A stretch of DNA of 64,000 nucleotides from JAAYTL01 sp031460505. Its GTDB lineage: Bacteria > Bacillota > Clostridia > Tissierellales > Tissierellaceae. Positions within the stretch are counted from its first letter, which is position 1. Each line of letters opens with the position of its first letter. Under the pieces are notes generated by a model. That model worked only from the letters and a program-made list of their open reading frames with translations. It was not told the origin of the DNA and did no database searches. Below are positions 26,500 to 35,428 of the stretch, piece after piece. Where the stretch lies: NCBI GenBank assembly GCA_031460505.1, contig JAVKTT010000002.1, forward strand, positions 1-64,000, read 5' to 3'. The position numbers and the translations under genes were made by a program.

Positions 26500-27510
26500 A
26501 TGTTAGATAATGATAATAGAATAATATCTGGAACTGCTTGTCAAGAAGATGTTGAAAATGAAGTGACTTTAAGACCGAAATGGATTGAAGAATACATAGG
26601 GCAGGACAAGGCAAAAACAAAGTTAAATATATTTATTCAGGCTGCAAAGGAAAGAAAAGAGCCTTTGGACCATGTTTTATTATATGGGCCTCCAGGACTC
26701 GGAAAGACCACCTTAGCCAACATAATTGCTAATGAGATGGGGGTAAATATTAGAATTACATCTGGACCAGCTATTGAAAGACCTGGTGATTTAGCAAGCA
26801 TATTGACTAATCTTGGTGATGATGATGTTTTGTTTATTGATGAGATACATAGAATAAATCGTACTGTAGAGGAAATCCTATACCCTGCAATGGAGGATTT
26901 TGCTTTGGATATAATAATTGGTAAAGGGCCATCTGCAAGATCCGTAAGGCTAGATTTGTCAAGATTTACACTAATAGGGGCAACTACTAGGTCAGGGCTT
27001 CTAAGCTCTCCACTTAGGGATAGATTTGGTGTAATGCTTAATCTAGAACTTTATGATATAGAAAATCTTAAAAATATAATCATGAGATCAGCCTCCATAC
27101 TAAATATTGAAATAGAGGAAGAGGGAGCACTAGAAATTGCTAGAAGATCCCGTGGTACACCTAGAATTGCAAATAGACTATTAAAAAGAGTGAGAGACTA
27201 TGCCCAAGTTATGGAAAATGGAGTTATTACCTGGGATGTTGCTAAAAAAGGATTAAAGATATTAGAAGTTGATGACCTAGGCCTTGATGCTGTTGATAGA
27301 AAATTAATTTTGACATTAATAGAGAACTTCAATGGTGGACCAGTAGGCGTAGATACTCTTTCTGCTGCTACAGGTGAAGAAAGAGGTACAATTGAAGATG
27401 TATATGAACCTTATCTTTTACAAATTGGCTTTTTAAACAGAACTCCTAGAGGAAGAGTTGTATCAAAAAAGGCCTATGACCATTTTAATATTCCATTTAT
27501 TGAAGAGTAA
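26500..27510 (+). CDS. ruvB: Holliday junction branch migration ATPase RuvB
   Basis: 336 aa, AAA+ ATPase. Walker A GPPGLGKTTLA (about 65-75), Walker B VLFIDEIH (about 110-117), sensor I IGATTR and the C-terminal winged-helix domain (FNGGPVGVDTLS) are seen. It works as the hexameric motor on the RuvA-bound junction. It is 12 bases after ruvA with AAAGGGG before ATG. Confidence 0.97.
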   Translation: MLDNDNRIISGTACQEDVENEVTLRPKWIEEYIGQDKAKTKLNIFIQAAKERKEPLDHVLLYGPPGLGKTTLANIIANEMGVNIRITSGPAIERPGDLASILTNLGDDDVLFIDEIHRINRTVEEILYPAMEDFALDIIIGKGPSARSVRLDLSRFTLIGATTRSGLLSSPLRDRFGVMLNLELYDIENLKNIIMRSASILNIEIEEEGALEIARRSRGTPRIANRLLKRVRDYAQVMENGVITWDVAKKGLKILEVDDLGLDAVDRKLILTLIENFNGGPVGVDTLSAATGEERGTIEDVYEPYLLQIGFLNRTPRGRVVSKKAYDHFNIPFIEE

Positions 27511-27525
27511 GGACAGGTGAATGAT

Positions 27526-28890
27526 ATGAGAAGATTAATTTGCATGATAATGGTTTTATCAGTATTAATAGTATCTTTCCCATTTAAATCATATGGTGAA
27601 GAAGGTATTGCAGATTTTATAGATGTTAAGATTGAAAAGAGTAAAGAGTTTAATCAAGCTATAAAACTATACTCAGAATATGGATTTAATTTCTATGATA
27701 AGAATAACAAAGATAATGTAATTTTAACTATAGAAGATACAGAAATTGAAATTTCAGGCAATGATAAAAAAGCTATAGAAGTCTATGGTGTAGATGGAAT
27801 CTTAATCACAACCTTACCTGAAGATGGATCTTTAGTTATTGGCTCAGTAGATATTTATAACTCTATTATAAAAGTAGATGAAAACAGATATAGAGATTAT
27901 ATTACTTTTTTAAACAATGGATTTAATTTATTGATTATTAATCACATAAATATAGAAAATTATCTATTTGGAGTTGTACCTAGAGAGATACCTGCTAGTT
28001 CTCATATAGATGCCTTAAGGGCTCAGGCTATAGTTGCTAGAAGCTATGCCTATACTACTCTGAAAAAACATATTAGTGAAGGATATAATCTATGCAGCAC
28101 CACACATTGTCAGGTATATGGAGGTTATGATTGGGAGCATCCAAACACTAATCAGTCTGTAATTGATACATATGGTGAGTATGTAACCTATGATGGACAA
28201 GTAGTCAATACTCCATTTCACTCAAGTTCAGGTGGACATACAGAATCTAGTGAAAATGTATGGGGCGGTAAATTACCATATTTAGTGCCTGTTAATGATA
28301 TATATTCTATAAATGCGCCTAATAGTTCATGGTCCATAAAATTGACGCCAAGGGAGTTAGGGGACAAGCTATTAGCCAATGGCATTAATGTAGGGGAAGT
28401 TAAAGATCTACAAATTCTACAGACTACTGATAGTGATAGGGTTGAAAAGATAAGGATTATAGGTTCAAATTCAGAAGAAGTAATTACAGGTGAAAAACTT
28501 AGATCTATTGTAGGAACTACAAGCTTAAAGAGTACTTTATTTAGTATCAATAAAGAAGGCTCATCAAGTTCTAAGAAGGTTTATATAGTAGACGGAAGTG
28601 AACAAACTAAGGAAGTAAACTTAAGTGGTATGTATATAATAGATGGTAGTAATAAAACTACTGTTAACAGAAACGCTAATAATAGAGTAAGAGGAGACGT
28701 AAGCTCTACTAATATTGAAGGAACAGTCAGTGTACAACCTACTACATTTACCTTTGAAGGAAAAGGATATGGTCATGGAGTAGGTATGAGCCAATATGGA
28801 GCTATAGAAATGGCCAAGTTGGGATATAATTATATGGACATTATAAAACACTATTATAATGGTGTTGAAATTACAAATTATGGGAAGTAA
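27526..28890 (+). CDS. SpoIID/LytB domain protein
   Basis: 454 aa secreted protein. A signal peptide covers about residues 1-25. The SpoIID domain follows, with the family landmarks NYLFGVVPREIPAS (about 145-158), ALRAQAIVARSYA, the CSTTHCQVYGG segment, the TPFHSSSGGHTES motif and near the end GKGYGHGVGMSQYGA. SpoIID-type enzymes are lytic transglycosylases that trim peptidoglycan during engulfment; LytB-type relatives act in vegetative cells. Because this copy lies beside ruvB rather than in the spoIID locus, it may be a paralogue. The ATG at 27526 sits 5 bases after AGGTGA; a GTG at 27517 is inside that site. Confidence 0.85.
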   Translation: MRRLICMIMVLSVLIVSFPFKSYGEEGIADFIDVKIEKSKEFNQAIKLYSEYGFNFYDKNNKDNVILTIEDTEIEISGNDKKAIEVYGVDGILITTLPEDGSLVIGSVDIYNSIIKVDENRYRDYITFLNNGFNLLIINHINIENYLFGVVPREIPASSHIDALRAQAIVARSYAYTTLKKHISEGYNLCSTTHCQVYGGYDWEHPNTNQSVIDTYGEYVTYDGQVVNTPFHSSSGGHTESSENVWGGKLPYLVPVNDIYSINAPNSSWSIKLTPRELGDKLLANGINVGEVKDLQILQTTDSDRVEKIRIIGSNSEEVITGEKLRSIVGTTSLKSTLFSINKEGSSSSKKVYIVDGSEQTKEVNLSGMYIIDGSNKTTVNRNANNRVRGDVSSTNIEGTVSVQPTTFTFEGKGYGHGVGMSQYGAIEMAKLGYNYMDIIKHYYNGVEITNYGK

Positions 28891-28900
28891 GGATGAAGAT

Positions 28901-29926
28901 ATGAGGACAAAGGATTTTTATTATGATTTACCCGATGAACTAATCGCTCAGGTGCCTATTAAAAACAGGGACAATTCCAGATTATTAGTACTTGATAAAA
29001 CTACGGGTAAAATAGAAAATAGGCTTTTTAAAGATATAATTGAATATTTAAATGAAGGTGACACTCTAGTCTTGAATGATACTAGAGTTTTGCCAGCGCG
29101 TTTATTTGGCAATAGACCAGATAAAGAGGAGAGTATAGAGTATTTATTGTTAAAAAGAACAGAAGATGATGTATGGGAAACCTTAGTTAAGCCCGGAAAG
29201 AAAGCAAGAGTAGGACATAAGGTTGAATTTGGAAATGGACTTCTTAAGGGAGAAGTCATTGGTATTGGAGATGAAGGTACTAGGTTTGTCAAATTTGATT
29301 ATGATGGAATTTTCGAAGAAATACTAGATCAATTAGGTGAAATGCCATTACCTCCATATATACATGAGAAATTAGATGATAGAGAGAGATATCAAACTGT
29401 TTATTCTAAGAATTTAGGTTCTGCTGCAGCACCTACTGCAGGACTACATTTTACAAATGATCTATTACAAGAAATTAAAGATAAAGGAGTTAATCTTGCC
29501 TTTATAACTTTACACGTTGGATTAGGAACCTTTAGACCTGTAAAAGTTGATGACATAAATGATCATCATATGCATTCTGAGTATTATGAAGTATCTCAAG
29601 AAACTGCCGATATTATAAACAAGACTAAGGAAAGTGGTAATCGTATAATTGCTGTAGGCACAACTACATGTAGAACCCTTGAAACAATAGGAGAAAAAGA
29701 TGGTCACGTAAATCCTAAATCAGGATGGACTGATATATTTATCTATCCAGGATATACTTTCAAAGTAGTAGATAATCTAATAACGAATTTTCATTTGCCA
29801 GAATCTACATTGATGATGTTAGTTAGTGCAATGGCAACTAGGGACATGATTATAGAAACTTACAACATAGCTGTTAAGGAAAAATATAGATTTTTTAGTT
29901 TTGGTGACGGAATGTTCATCAAATAA
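28901..29926 (+). CDS. queA: S-adenosylmethionine:tRNA ribosyltransferase-isomerase QueA
   Basis: 341 aa, the usual QueA length when started at ATG 28901 (MRTKDFYYDLP). It adds an epoxycyclopentane ring derived from SAM ribose to preQ1 at tRNA position 34, the penultimate step of queuosine synthesis. Family stretches DTRVLPARLFG, KPGKKARVGH, AAPTAGLHFT and NFHLPESTLMML are present. The longer reading from 28859 would overlap the SpoIID gene and is rejected. Adjacent tgt and the preQ1-controlled queT operon at 59635-60842 act in the same pathway. Confidence 0.96.
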   Translation: MRTKDFYYDLPDELIAQVPIKNRDNSRLLVLDKTTGKIENRLFKDIIEYLNEGDTLVLNDTRVLPARLFGNRPDKEESIEYLLLKRTEDDVWETLVKPGKKARVGHKVEFGNGLLKGEVIGIGDEGTRFVKFDYDGIFEEILDQLGEMPLPPYIHEKLDDRERYQTVYSKNLGSAAAPTAGLHFTNDLLQEIKDKGVNLAFITLHVGLGTFRPVKVDDINDHHMHSEYYEVSQETADIINKTKESGNRIIAVGTTTCRTLETIGEKDGHVNPKSGWTDIFIYPGYTFKVVDNLITNFHLPESTLMMLVSAMATRDMIIETYNIAVKEKYRFFSFGDGMFIK

Positions 29927-29938
29927 GAGGAGGTATTT

Positions 29939-31054
29939 ATGACTTTTAAATTTGAACTAATAAAAGAAGAGAAGCATACTAAGGCTAGATTAGGAAAGAT
30001 TCATACACCACATGGTGTAATTGAAACTCCAATATTTATGCCAGTTGGAACAAGAGCAACAGTAAAGACTATGACTCCTGAAGAAGTTAAGGATTTAGGC
30101 GCTCAAGTCATATTAAGTAATACTTATCATTTATATTTAAAACCTGGACATGAACTTGTAAAAGAAGCTGGTGGCCTTCATAAGTTTATGAATTGGCATG
30201 GGCCTATTCTTACAGATAGTGGAGGATTTCAAGTCTTTAGCCTTGGTGATCTAAGAAAGATTACAGAAGAAGGGGTTGAGTTTAGATCTCATATAGATGG
30301 TTCTAAACATTTTATTAGCCCAGAGAAATCCATGGAAATACAAAATGCATTAGGTTCTGATATTATGATGGCTTTTGATGAATGTACACCTTATCCTGCA
30401 ACTTATGAATATGCAAAACACTCAATGGAGAGAACAACTCGTTGGGCTAAAAGATGTAAGGATTATCACAAAAATACAGATAAACAAGCTTTATTTGGTA
30501 TAGTACAAGGTGGTATGTATAAGGATTTAAGAGAGAGAAGCGCTCACGATTTAGTTGAAATGGATTTTCCTGGCTATGCCATTGGTGGTTTAAGTGTAGG
30601 TGAACCCTTAGAAATGATGTGTGAAATGCTTGATTTTACTACACCACTTCTGCCAAAGGATAAGCCTAGATATAATATGGGTGTAGGGACTCCTGATTAT
30701 CTATTTGAATCTGTTATTAGGGGTATTGATATGGCAGACTGTGTACTACCTACTAGAATTGCTAGAAATGGTACTTTACTTACTAGCCAAGGTAGATTGG
30801 TAATAAGAAATGGAAAATACAAAAAGGATTTTTCACCATTGGATCCAGAGTGTGATTGTTATGCATGTAAGAATTATTCCAGAGCTTATGTTAGACATTT
30901 GTTTAATGTAGATGAAATTCTTGGTGCAAGGCTTGCCACAATCCACAATCTTTATTTCTTAATTAAGCTTATGGAAAATATTAGAGAAGCTATAAAAGAG
31001 GATAGATTACTTGAATATAAAGATGAATTTTATAGAAAATATGGATATATTTAA
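29939..31054 (+). CDS. tgt: tRNA-guanine transglycosylase
   Basis: 371 aa, bacterial TGT. It exchanges guanine 34 of GUN-anticodon tRNAs for preQ1. The nucleophile aspartate segments (TDSGGFQVFSL and GIDMADCVLPTR), the substrate loop GIVQGG and the zinc-binding set DCYACKNY plus His near the C-terminus are present. AGAGGAGG precedes the ATG. It forms a transcription unit with queA, 12 bases away. Confidence 0.97.
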   Translation: MTFKFELIKEEKHTKARLGKIHTPHGVIETPIFMPVGTRATVKTMTPEEVKDLGAQVILSNTYHLYLKPGHELVKEAGGLHKFMNWHGPILTDSGGFQVFSLGDLRKITEEGVEFRSHIDGSKHFISPEKSMEIQNALGSDIMMAFDECTPYPATYEYAKHSMERTTRWAKRCKDYHKNTDKQALFGIVQGGMYKDLRERSAHDLVEMDFPGYAIGGLSVGEPLEMMCEMLDFTTPLLPKDKPRYNMGVGTPDYLFESVIRGIDMADCVLPTRIARNGTLLTSQGRLVIRNGKYKKDFSPLDPECDCYACKNYSRAYVRHLFNVDEILGARLATIHNLYFLIKLMENIREAIKEDRLLEYKDEFYRKYGYI

Positions 31055-31121
31055 GAAATTTAATGATTTTTGTGAAAAATAATGTATAATAGAAATAGTA
31101 CGTATTAGGAGGGATAAAACA

Positions 31122-31397
31122 ATGGATGCACAACAATTACAAGGTTTATTATTACCTATTGGTATGCTAGCAATTTTTTACTTCTTTGCAATAAGACCTC
31201 AAAAGAAAAAAGAAAAAGAAATCAATGAAATGAGAAGTAATTTAAATGTTGGAGATGAAGTAATAACCATTGGTGGTATTTTAGGTAAGATAGTTACTGT
31301 TAAAGAGGATCAAGTTATATTAGAAGTAGGAGCTACTAAAACAAGATTAGAGCTAACTAAATGGGCTATTGGTTCTGTAGCTAAAAAGCATGACTAA
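31122..31397 (+). CDS. yajC: Preprotein translocase accessory subunit YajC
   Basis: 91 aa. One N-terminal membrane helix (about 5-23) with the hallmark FYFFAIRPQKKKEKE, followed by a small cytoplasmic beta domain (GDEVITIGGILGKIV). YajC associates with SecDF. AGGAGG precedes ATG 31122. A TATAAT at 31085-31090 may be its own promoter. It follows tgt, the usual arrangement. Confidence 0.95.
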   Translation: MDAQQLQGLLLPIGMLAIFYFFAIRPQKKKEKEINEMRSNLNVGDEVITIGGILGKIVTVKEDQVILEVGATKTRLELTKWAIGSVAKKHD

Positions 31398-31413
31398 TAT
31401 TAAATGAACTATT

Positions 31414-31441
31414 AAAACTTCCTTTCGAGGAAGTTTTATTG
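31414..31441 (+). terminator. Terminator after yajC
   Basis: Perfect 10-bp stem (31414-31423 with 31428-31437) with the very stable TTCG loop, then T-rich. Confidence 0.85.
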
Positions 31442-31493
31442 TTGTAATATTTCACCCTTTTATTAAATAGATATATCTAAGGGGGTGGATTGG

Positions 31494-31865
31494 ATGATAA
31501 AAAAGTTTAATCTAAATAATTGGCTTATAGGATTAGCTCAAGCATTTGTTATTACTTTTATTTTACTTTTGATTGTGGCCTTATTGTTACGATTTACTGA
31601 TATTAGAGAATCTAATATTACTTTACTAAACAATTTCGTATTGACTATCAGTATTGTAGTTTCTAGTGCAGTATTAGGTAGAAAAATCAAGGAAAAAGGA
31701 TGGCTAAATGGAGCTATTTTAGGATTTCTATATTATTTAATAATTATCATCATTAACCTTATTTTCAATAGGCCTTTAAACCTTGGGATATTCCTATTAA
31801 TAAGGTTACTAATAGCCACTGTCTTAGGGGCTATAGGAGGAATGATAGGCGTCAACTTATCCTAA
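31494..31865 (+). CDS. TIGR04086 family membrane protein
   Basis: 123 aa, four predicted membrane helices (about 10-33, 42-60, 70-93, 98-121) with little soluble sequence. The size, topology and place between yajC and the SCIFF gene fit the TIGR04086 family of Clostridia, whose function is unknown. ATG at 31494 lies 8 bases after AAGGGGG; a GTG at 31485 falls within that site. It might handle export of, or immunity to, the SCIFF product, but only its constant neighbourhood supports that idea. Confidence 0.75.
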   Translation: MIKKFNLNNWLIGLAQAFVITFILLLIVALLLRFTDIRESNITLLNNFVLTISIVVSSAVLGRKIKEKGWLNGAILGFLYYLIIIIINLIFNRPLNLGIFLLIRLLIATVLGAIGGMIGVNLS

Positions 31866-31900
31866 AATGAACGTTGGGGACGCAAAACTTTGTTCATTTT
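31864..31900. terminator. Hairpin overlapping the end of the TIGR04086 gene
   Basis: Arms 31864-31872 and 31892-31900 pair perfectly over 9 bp. The loop contains GTTGGGGACGCAAAAC, a G-rich patch out of character with the local AT-rich sequence and reminiscent of small dispersed GGGGACG elements of Clostridia. Confidence 0.55.
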
Positions 31901-31927
31901 ATGACTTTGAGGGTTAAAAAATAATAT

Positions 31928-31955
31928 TTGATTTAGCAAGGCTATGTGATATAAT
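31928..31955 (+). promoter_or_regulatory. Promoter of the SCIFF gene
   Basis: TTGATT (31928-31933), 16-base spacer, extended -10 TGATATAAT with TATAAT at 31950-31955. It lies 32 bases before the SCIFF start codon. Confidence 0.75.
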
Positions 31956-31987
31956 TGTATAATAATAACATAATTGGAGGATTAGAC

Positions 31988-32131
31988 ATGAAATACATAA
32001 AAACTTTAAGTGGAAAAAACTTTAAAAGAGAAGATTTAGCAAAGATAGGTTGTGGCGAATGCCAAACATCATGCCAATCAGCTTGCAAGACTTCTTGTAC
32101 AGTTGGAAATCAAAAGTGTGAACAAAAATAA
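31988..32131 (+). CDS. scfA: SCIFF ranthipeptide precursor (six cysteines in forty-five)
   Basis: 47 aa peptide preceded by TTGGAGGA. A leader MKYIKTLSGKNFKREDLAKIG is followed by a core with six cysteines (22, 25, 29, 33, 37 and 44), spaced x2, x3, x3, x3, x6. This is the near-universal clostridial SCIFF peptide. Its radical SAM maturase, encoded next, installs thioether cross-links from cysteine sulfur to a neighbouring residue (Thr in studied cases; Thr27, Thr35, Thr38 and Ser residues are available here). The mature role is unsettled, with quorum-type regulation reported for some ranthipeptides. Confidence 0.95.
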   Translation: MKYIKTLSGKNFKREDLAKIGCGECQTSCQSACKTSCTVGNQKCEQK

Positions 32132-32136
32132 TGCTT

Positions 32137-32168
32137 AAAGTGGTGGTTTATACCACTACTTTTCTTTT
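32137..32168 (+). terminator. Attenuating hairpin between SCIFF and its maturase
   Basis: Arms 32137-32146 and 32153-32162 pair over 10 positions (one mismatch), 6-base loop, then TTTCTTTTT-like T-rich sequence. A leaky terminator here would make more peptide than enzyme mRNA. Confidence 0.7.
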
Positions 32169-32188
32169 TACCACAATTGGAGGTTAAT

Positions 32189-33541
32189 ATGAATAAGGCT
32201 CAAATACATAAATTTTATTTAAATGATAGATATATAGTTTTAGATGTAAATAGTGGTGCAGTACATGTAATAGATAAAATGGTATATGATGTATTAGATT
32301 ATTATAAAGAAGAATCTTTAGAAGAGTTAGTTTCAAGATTTGCATCTATATATAACAAAGAACAAATTGAAGAAGTATATGAGGAAATTAATTATCTAGT
32401 TAATGAAGGTTTACTATTTACTGAAGATAATGGACTAGGTGATATAGAATATAACAAAGACAATGTTGTTAAAGCAATGTGTCTTCACGTTGCCCATGAT
32501 TGTAATTTAAAATGTAATTACTGTTTTGCATCTCAAGGTAATTTTAAAGGTGAAAGAACTCATTTGTCTTTGGAAAATGGAAAGAAGGCATTGGAGTTTT
32601 TAGCTAAGAATTCTGGTAATAGAAGAAATCTAGAAGTAGACTTTTTTGGCGGAGAACCATTGATGAATTTTCAAGTAGTTAAGGACCTAGTAAAATACGG
32701 TAGAGAAATAGAGAAAGAGTACAATAAAAATTTTAGGTTTACAATTACTACAAATGGTGTATTGCTAGACGATGATAAGATTGATTTTATTAATGAGAAT
32801 ATGGATAATATAGTCCTTAGTCTAGATGGAAGAAAAGAAATCAATGACAATATGAGAAAAACTATAAATGATTCAGGAAGTTATGATGTTATATTGCCTA
32901 AGTTTAAGGCTATGGTTGAAAAAAGAGGGGACAAGGACTACTATATAAGAGGAACCTTTACTAATCATAATATTGACTTTTCAAATGATATATTAGACTT
33001 TTATAAACAAGGCTTTAAGAAAGTATCTATGGAGCCAGTAGTTACATCAGAAGAGATGGAGTATGCCTTAAGGAAAGAGCATTTAGATGATGTATTAAAA
33101 GAATACGAAAAGTTTTCTAAGGAATATATAGATATAAGAAAGAAGGACGAAGACTTCTTATTCTTCCACTTTATGATTGACTTAGAGCAAGGACCTTGTA
33201 TCATCAAAAGAAGTGTAGGCTGTGGAGCTGGATCTGAATATTTAGCAGTTACTCCTGAAGGGGACCTATATCCATGTCACCAATTTGTTGGGGAGCATGA
33301 GTTTAAACTTGGTACACTTGATACAGGAATTGAAAATGAGAAACTAAGAGACGAATTTAAGAGAGCAAATATATTCAATAAAGAAGAATGTAGTAGCTGT
33401 TGGGCTAGATATTATTGTAGTGGTGGATGTCATGCAAATGCATATTATGCTCACAATGATTTAATGAAACCTTATGAATTAGGTTGTGAAATGGAGAAAA
33501 AGAGGATTGAATGTTCAATTTCTATCCTAGCAAATCAATAA
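32189..33541 (+). CDS. scfB: SCIFF maturase, thioether-forming radical SAM/SPASM protein
   Basis: 450 aa. The N-terminal peptide-recognition (RRE-like) region (about 1-85) precedes the radical SAM core with CNLKCNYCFA (about 104-113; Cx3Cx2C cluster) and GGEP. The C-terminal SPASM/twitch region binds auxiliary clusters via CGAGSEYLAVTPEGDLYPCHQ and CSSCWARYYCSGGCHA. The enzyme forms Cys-to-residue thioether links in SCIFF. The ATG at 32189 follows GGAGG; the TTG at 32177 is part of that site. It is 57 bases after the precursor gene with the attenuator between them. Confidence 0.95.
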   Translation: MNKAQIHKFYLNDRYIVLDVNSGAVHVIDKMVYDVLDYYKEESLEELVSRFASIYNKEQIEEVYEEINYLVNEGLLFTEDNGLGDIEYNKDNVVKAMCLHVAHDCNLKCNYCFASQGNFKGERTHLSLENGKKALEFLAKNSGNRRNLEVDFFGGEPLMNFQVVKDLVKYGREIEKEYNKNFRFTITTNGVLLDDDKIDFINENMDNIVLSLDGRKEINDNMRKTINDSGSYDVILPKFKAMVEKRGDKDYYIRGTFTNHNIDFSNDILDFYKQGFKKVSMEPVVTSEEMEYALRKEHLDDVLKEYEKFSKEYIDIRKKDEDFLFFHFMIDLEQGPCIIKRSVGCGAGSEYLAVTPEGDLYPCHQFVGEHEFKLGTLDTGIENEKLRDEFKRANIFNKEECSSCWARYYCSGGCHANAYYAHNDLMKPYELGCEMEKKRIECSISILANQ

Positions 33542-33566
33542 AAACTGCTATCTAGCAGTTTTTTTC
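33541..33566 (+). terminator. Terminator of the SCIFF operon
   Basis: Perfect 10-bp stem (33541-33550 with 33553-33562), starting at the last base of the maturase stop codon, followed by T run. Confidence 0.85.
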
Positions 33567-33645
33567 ATATAAGGCTGTAAAAAACTAGTATTAATTATCA
33601 TAAAATGATAAAATTTAGGTATTAGCTTTAATTCGGAGGGGACAA

Positions 33646-35403
33646 TTGGAAAAGTGGTTTATTAAGAATAAAAATATTAATTATAGTAAAATAGCAAAAG
33701 ATTTAAATATAAGTGAGATAATTTCTAAGATATTAGTAAATAGAGATATATATGATTACGACCAAATAGATAGATTTTTACATCCTAATATTGATAAACT
33801 GTATAATCCAATTCTAATGCATGACTTGGAAAAGGGAGCTAAAATTATAAGAAATACAATAGACAATGGTGGAAAAATTAGAATAGTTGGGGATTTTGAT
33901 GTAGATGGTGTAATGAGCGTATATATTCTATATAATTCTTTTAAAGCTTTGGGTGCTAATGTAGATTATAAAATTCCTGATAGAATTCTAGATGGTTATG
34001 GAATCAATAATGAAATAGTACATGAAGCAAAACACGACGGAGTTAGTTTAATAATTACCTGTGATAATGGGATAGCTGCTCTTGAACAGATAAGATTAGC
34101 TAAAGAACTAGGAATGAATATTATAATAACGGATCATCATGATCTTCCATATGTAGAGGAAGATGGAAATAAGAGATACCTAGTACCTGAAGCAGATGCA
34201 GTTATCAACCCAAAGAATCCTAATTGCAATTATCCTTTTAAATATCTTTGTGGAGCAGGTGTAGCCTTTAAATTAATCCATTATTTATATAAATCATATA
34301 ATAGGGAATCAGAATGTCTTAAATACCTTGAATTTGTTGCTATTGCAACTGTTTGTGATGTGGTAAATTTAGTTGATGAAAATAGAATAATGGTTAAATA
34401 TGGTTTAAACCTAATTAACAATACAAATAATATAGGGCTTAAGGCTTTAATTGAAGTAGCTGAGGCTAAATTACCTATTGCTTCATATCACTTAGGATTT
34501 ATCATAGGTCCCACAATAAACGCATCAGGTAGATTAGAATCTGCATATAAGGCATTAGAGCTATTTCTTTGTAGTGATATGTCTGAAGCATTAACTATAG
34601 CTAAATATTTAAGAGATGTAAATGATGAGAGAAAAGCATTGACTATGGCTGGTTACGAAAGTGTAGTGACTCAGATAGAAAATTCCAGCCTTAAAGAGTA
34701 TAAGGTACTATTAGTTTATGAACCAGATATTCATGAATCCGTAGCTGGTATAATCGCTGGTAGGGTTAAGGATAGCTATAACAAACCTACTATAGTACTA
34801 ACAGATGGTCAGGGTGGAGTTAAAGGCTCTGCAAGGTCTATAGAAGAATATAATATATTCGAAGAACTTTCAAAATGTAAGGATTTATTGAATAGATTTG
34901 GTGGACATCCTATGGCAGCTGGACTTTCTTTAGATAGAGATAATATTGATATTTTAAGAGATAGATTAAATAATTTATCGAATTTAACGGAAGATGCTTT
35001 TGTAAAGAAAATTTTTATTGACATGGCTCTACCTATTGAATATATTAATTACAAGTTAATAGAGGATATTAATAGTCTTGAACCATTTGGTATGGGTAAT
35101 TCAAAACCTTTATTTGGGGATAAAGGCTTAAAAATTAGAAAAATGTTCAAATTTGGCAATAATAACAATGTAATTAAGTTGGTTTTAGAGTCAAAGAGTG
35201 GACCTGTATATGATGGAATGATTTTTTATGATGATGGAACCTTTGAGCAGTTAATAATTGAAAGATATGGTGAAGATGATTTAACAAATGTTTTAAATGG
35301 TAAGAATAATAATATTTCATTAGATATCATTTATTACCCTTCTGTGAACGAATATATGGGAAGGACTAGTATTCAATTAGTAATTAAAGGTTATAGAATA
35401 TAA
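33646..35403 (+). CDS. recJ: Single-stranded-DNA-specific exonuclease RecJ
   Basis: 585 aa, DHH-family 5'-3' exonuclease used in recombination and repair. DHH motifs are visible: GDFDVDGVMSVYIL (about 82-95), ITCDNGIAA (about 127-135), IITDHHDLP (about 162-170) and, in DHHA1, GRVKDSYNKPTIVLT and RFGGHPMAAGL (about 418-428). An OB domain follows (LEPFGMGNSKP). The protein is near the minimal RecJ length, without the long C-terminal extension found in Bacillus RecJ. Start is TTG at 33646, 5 bases after GGAGGG. Confidence 0.95.
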   Translation: MEKWFIKNKNINYSKIAKDLNISEIISKILVNRDIYDYDQIDRFLHPNIDKLYNPILMHDLEKGAKIIRNTIDNGGKIRIVGDFDVDGVMSVYILYNSFKALGANVDYKIPDRILDGYGINNEIVHEAKHDGVSLIITCDNGIAALEQIRLAKELGMNIIITDHHDLPYVEEDGNKRYLVPEADAVINPKNPNCNYPFKYLCGAGVAFKLIHYLYKSYNRESECLKYLEFVAIATVCDVVNLVDENRIMVKYGLNLINNTNNIGLKALIEVAEAKLPIASYHLGFIIGPTINASGRLESAYKALELFLCSDMSEALTIAKYLRDVNDERKALTMAGYESVVTQIENSSLKEYKVLLVYEPDIHESVAGIIAGRVKDSYNKPTIVLTDGQGGVKGSARSIEEYNIFEELSKCKDLLNRFGGHPMAAGLSLDRDNIDILRDRLNNLSNLTEDAFVKKIFIDMALPIEYINYKLIEDINSLEPFGMGNSKPLFGDKGLKIRKMFKFGNNNNVIKLVLESKSGPVYDGMIFYDDGTFEQLIIERYGEDDLTNVLNGKNNNISLDIIYYPSVNEYMGRTSIQLVIKGYRI

Positions 35404-35428
35404 TTTACGTAAAAAGAGGGTGAAGATA

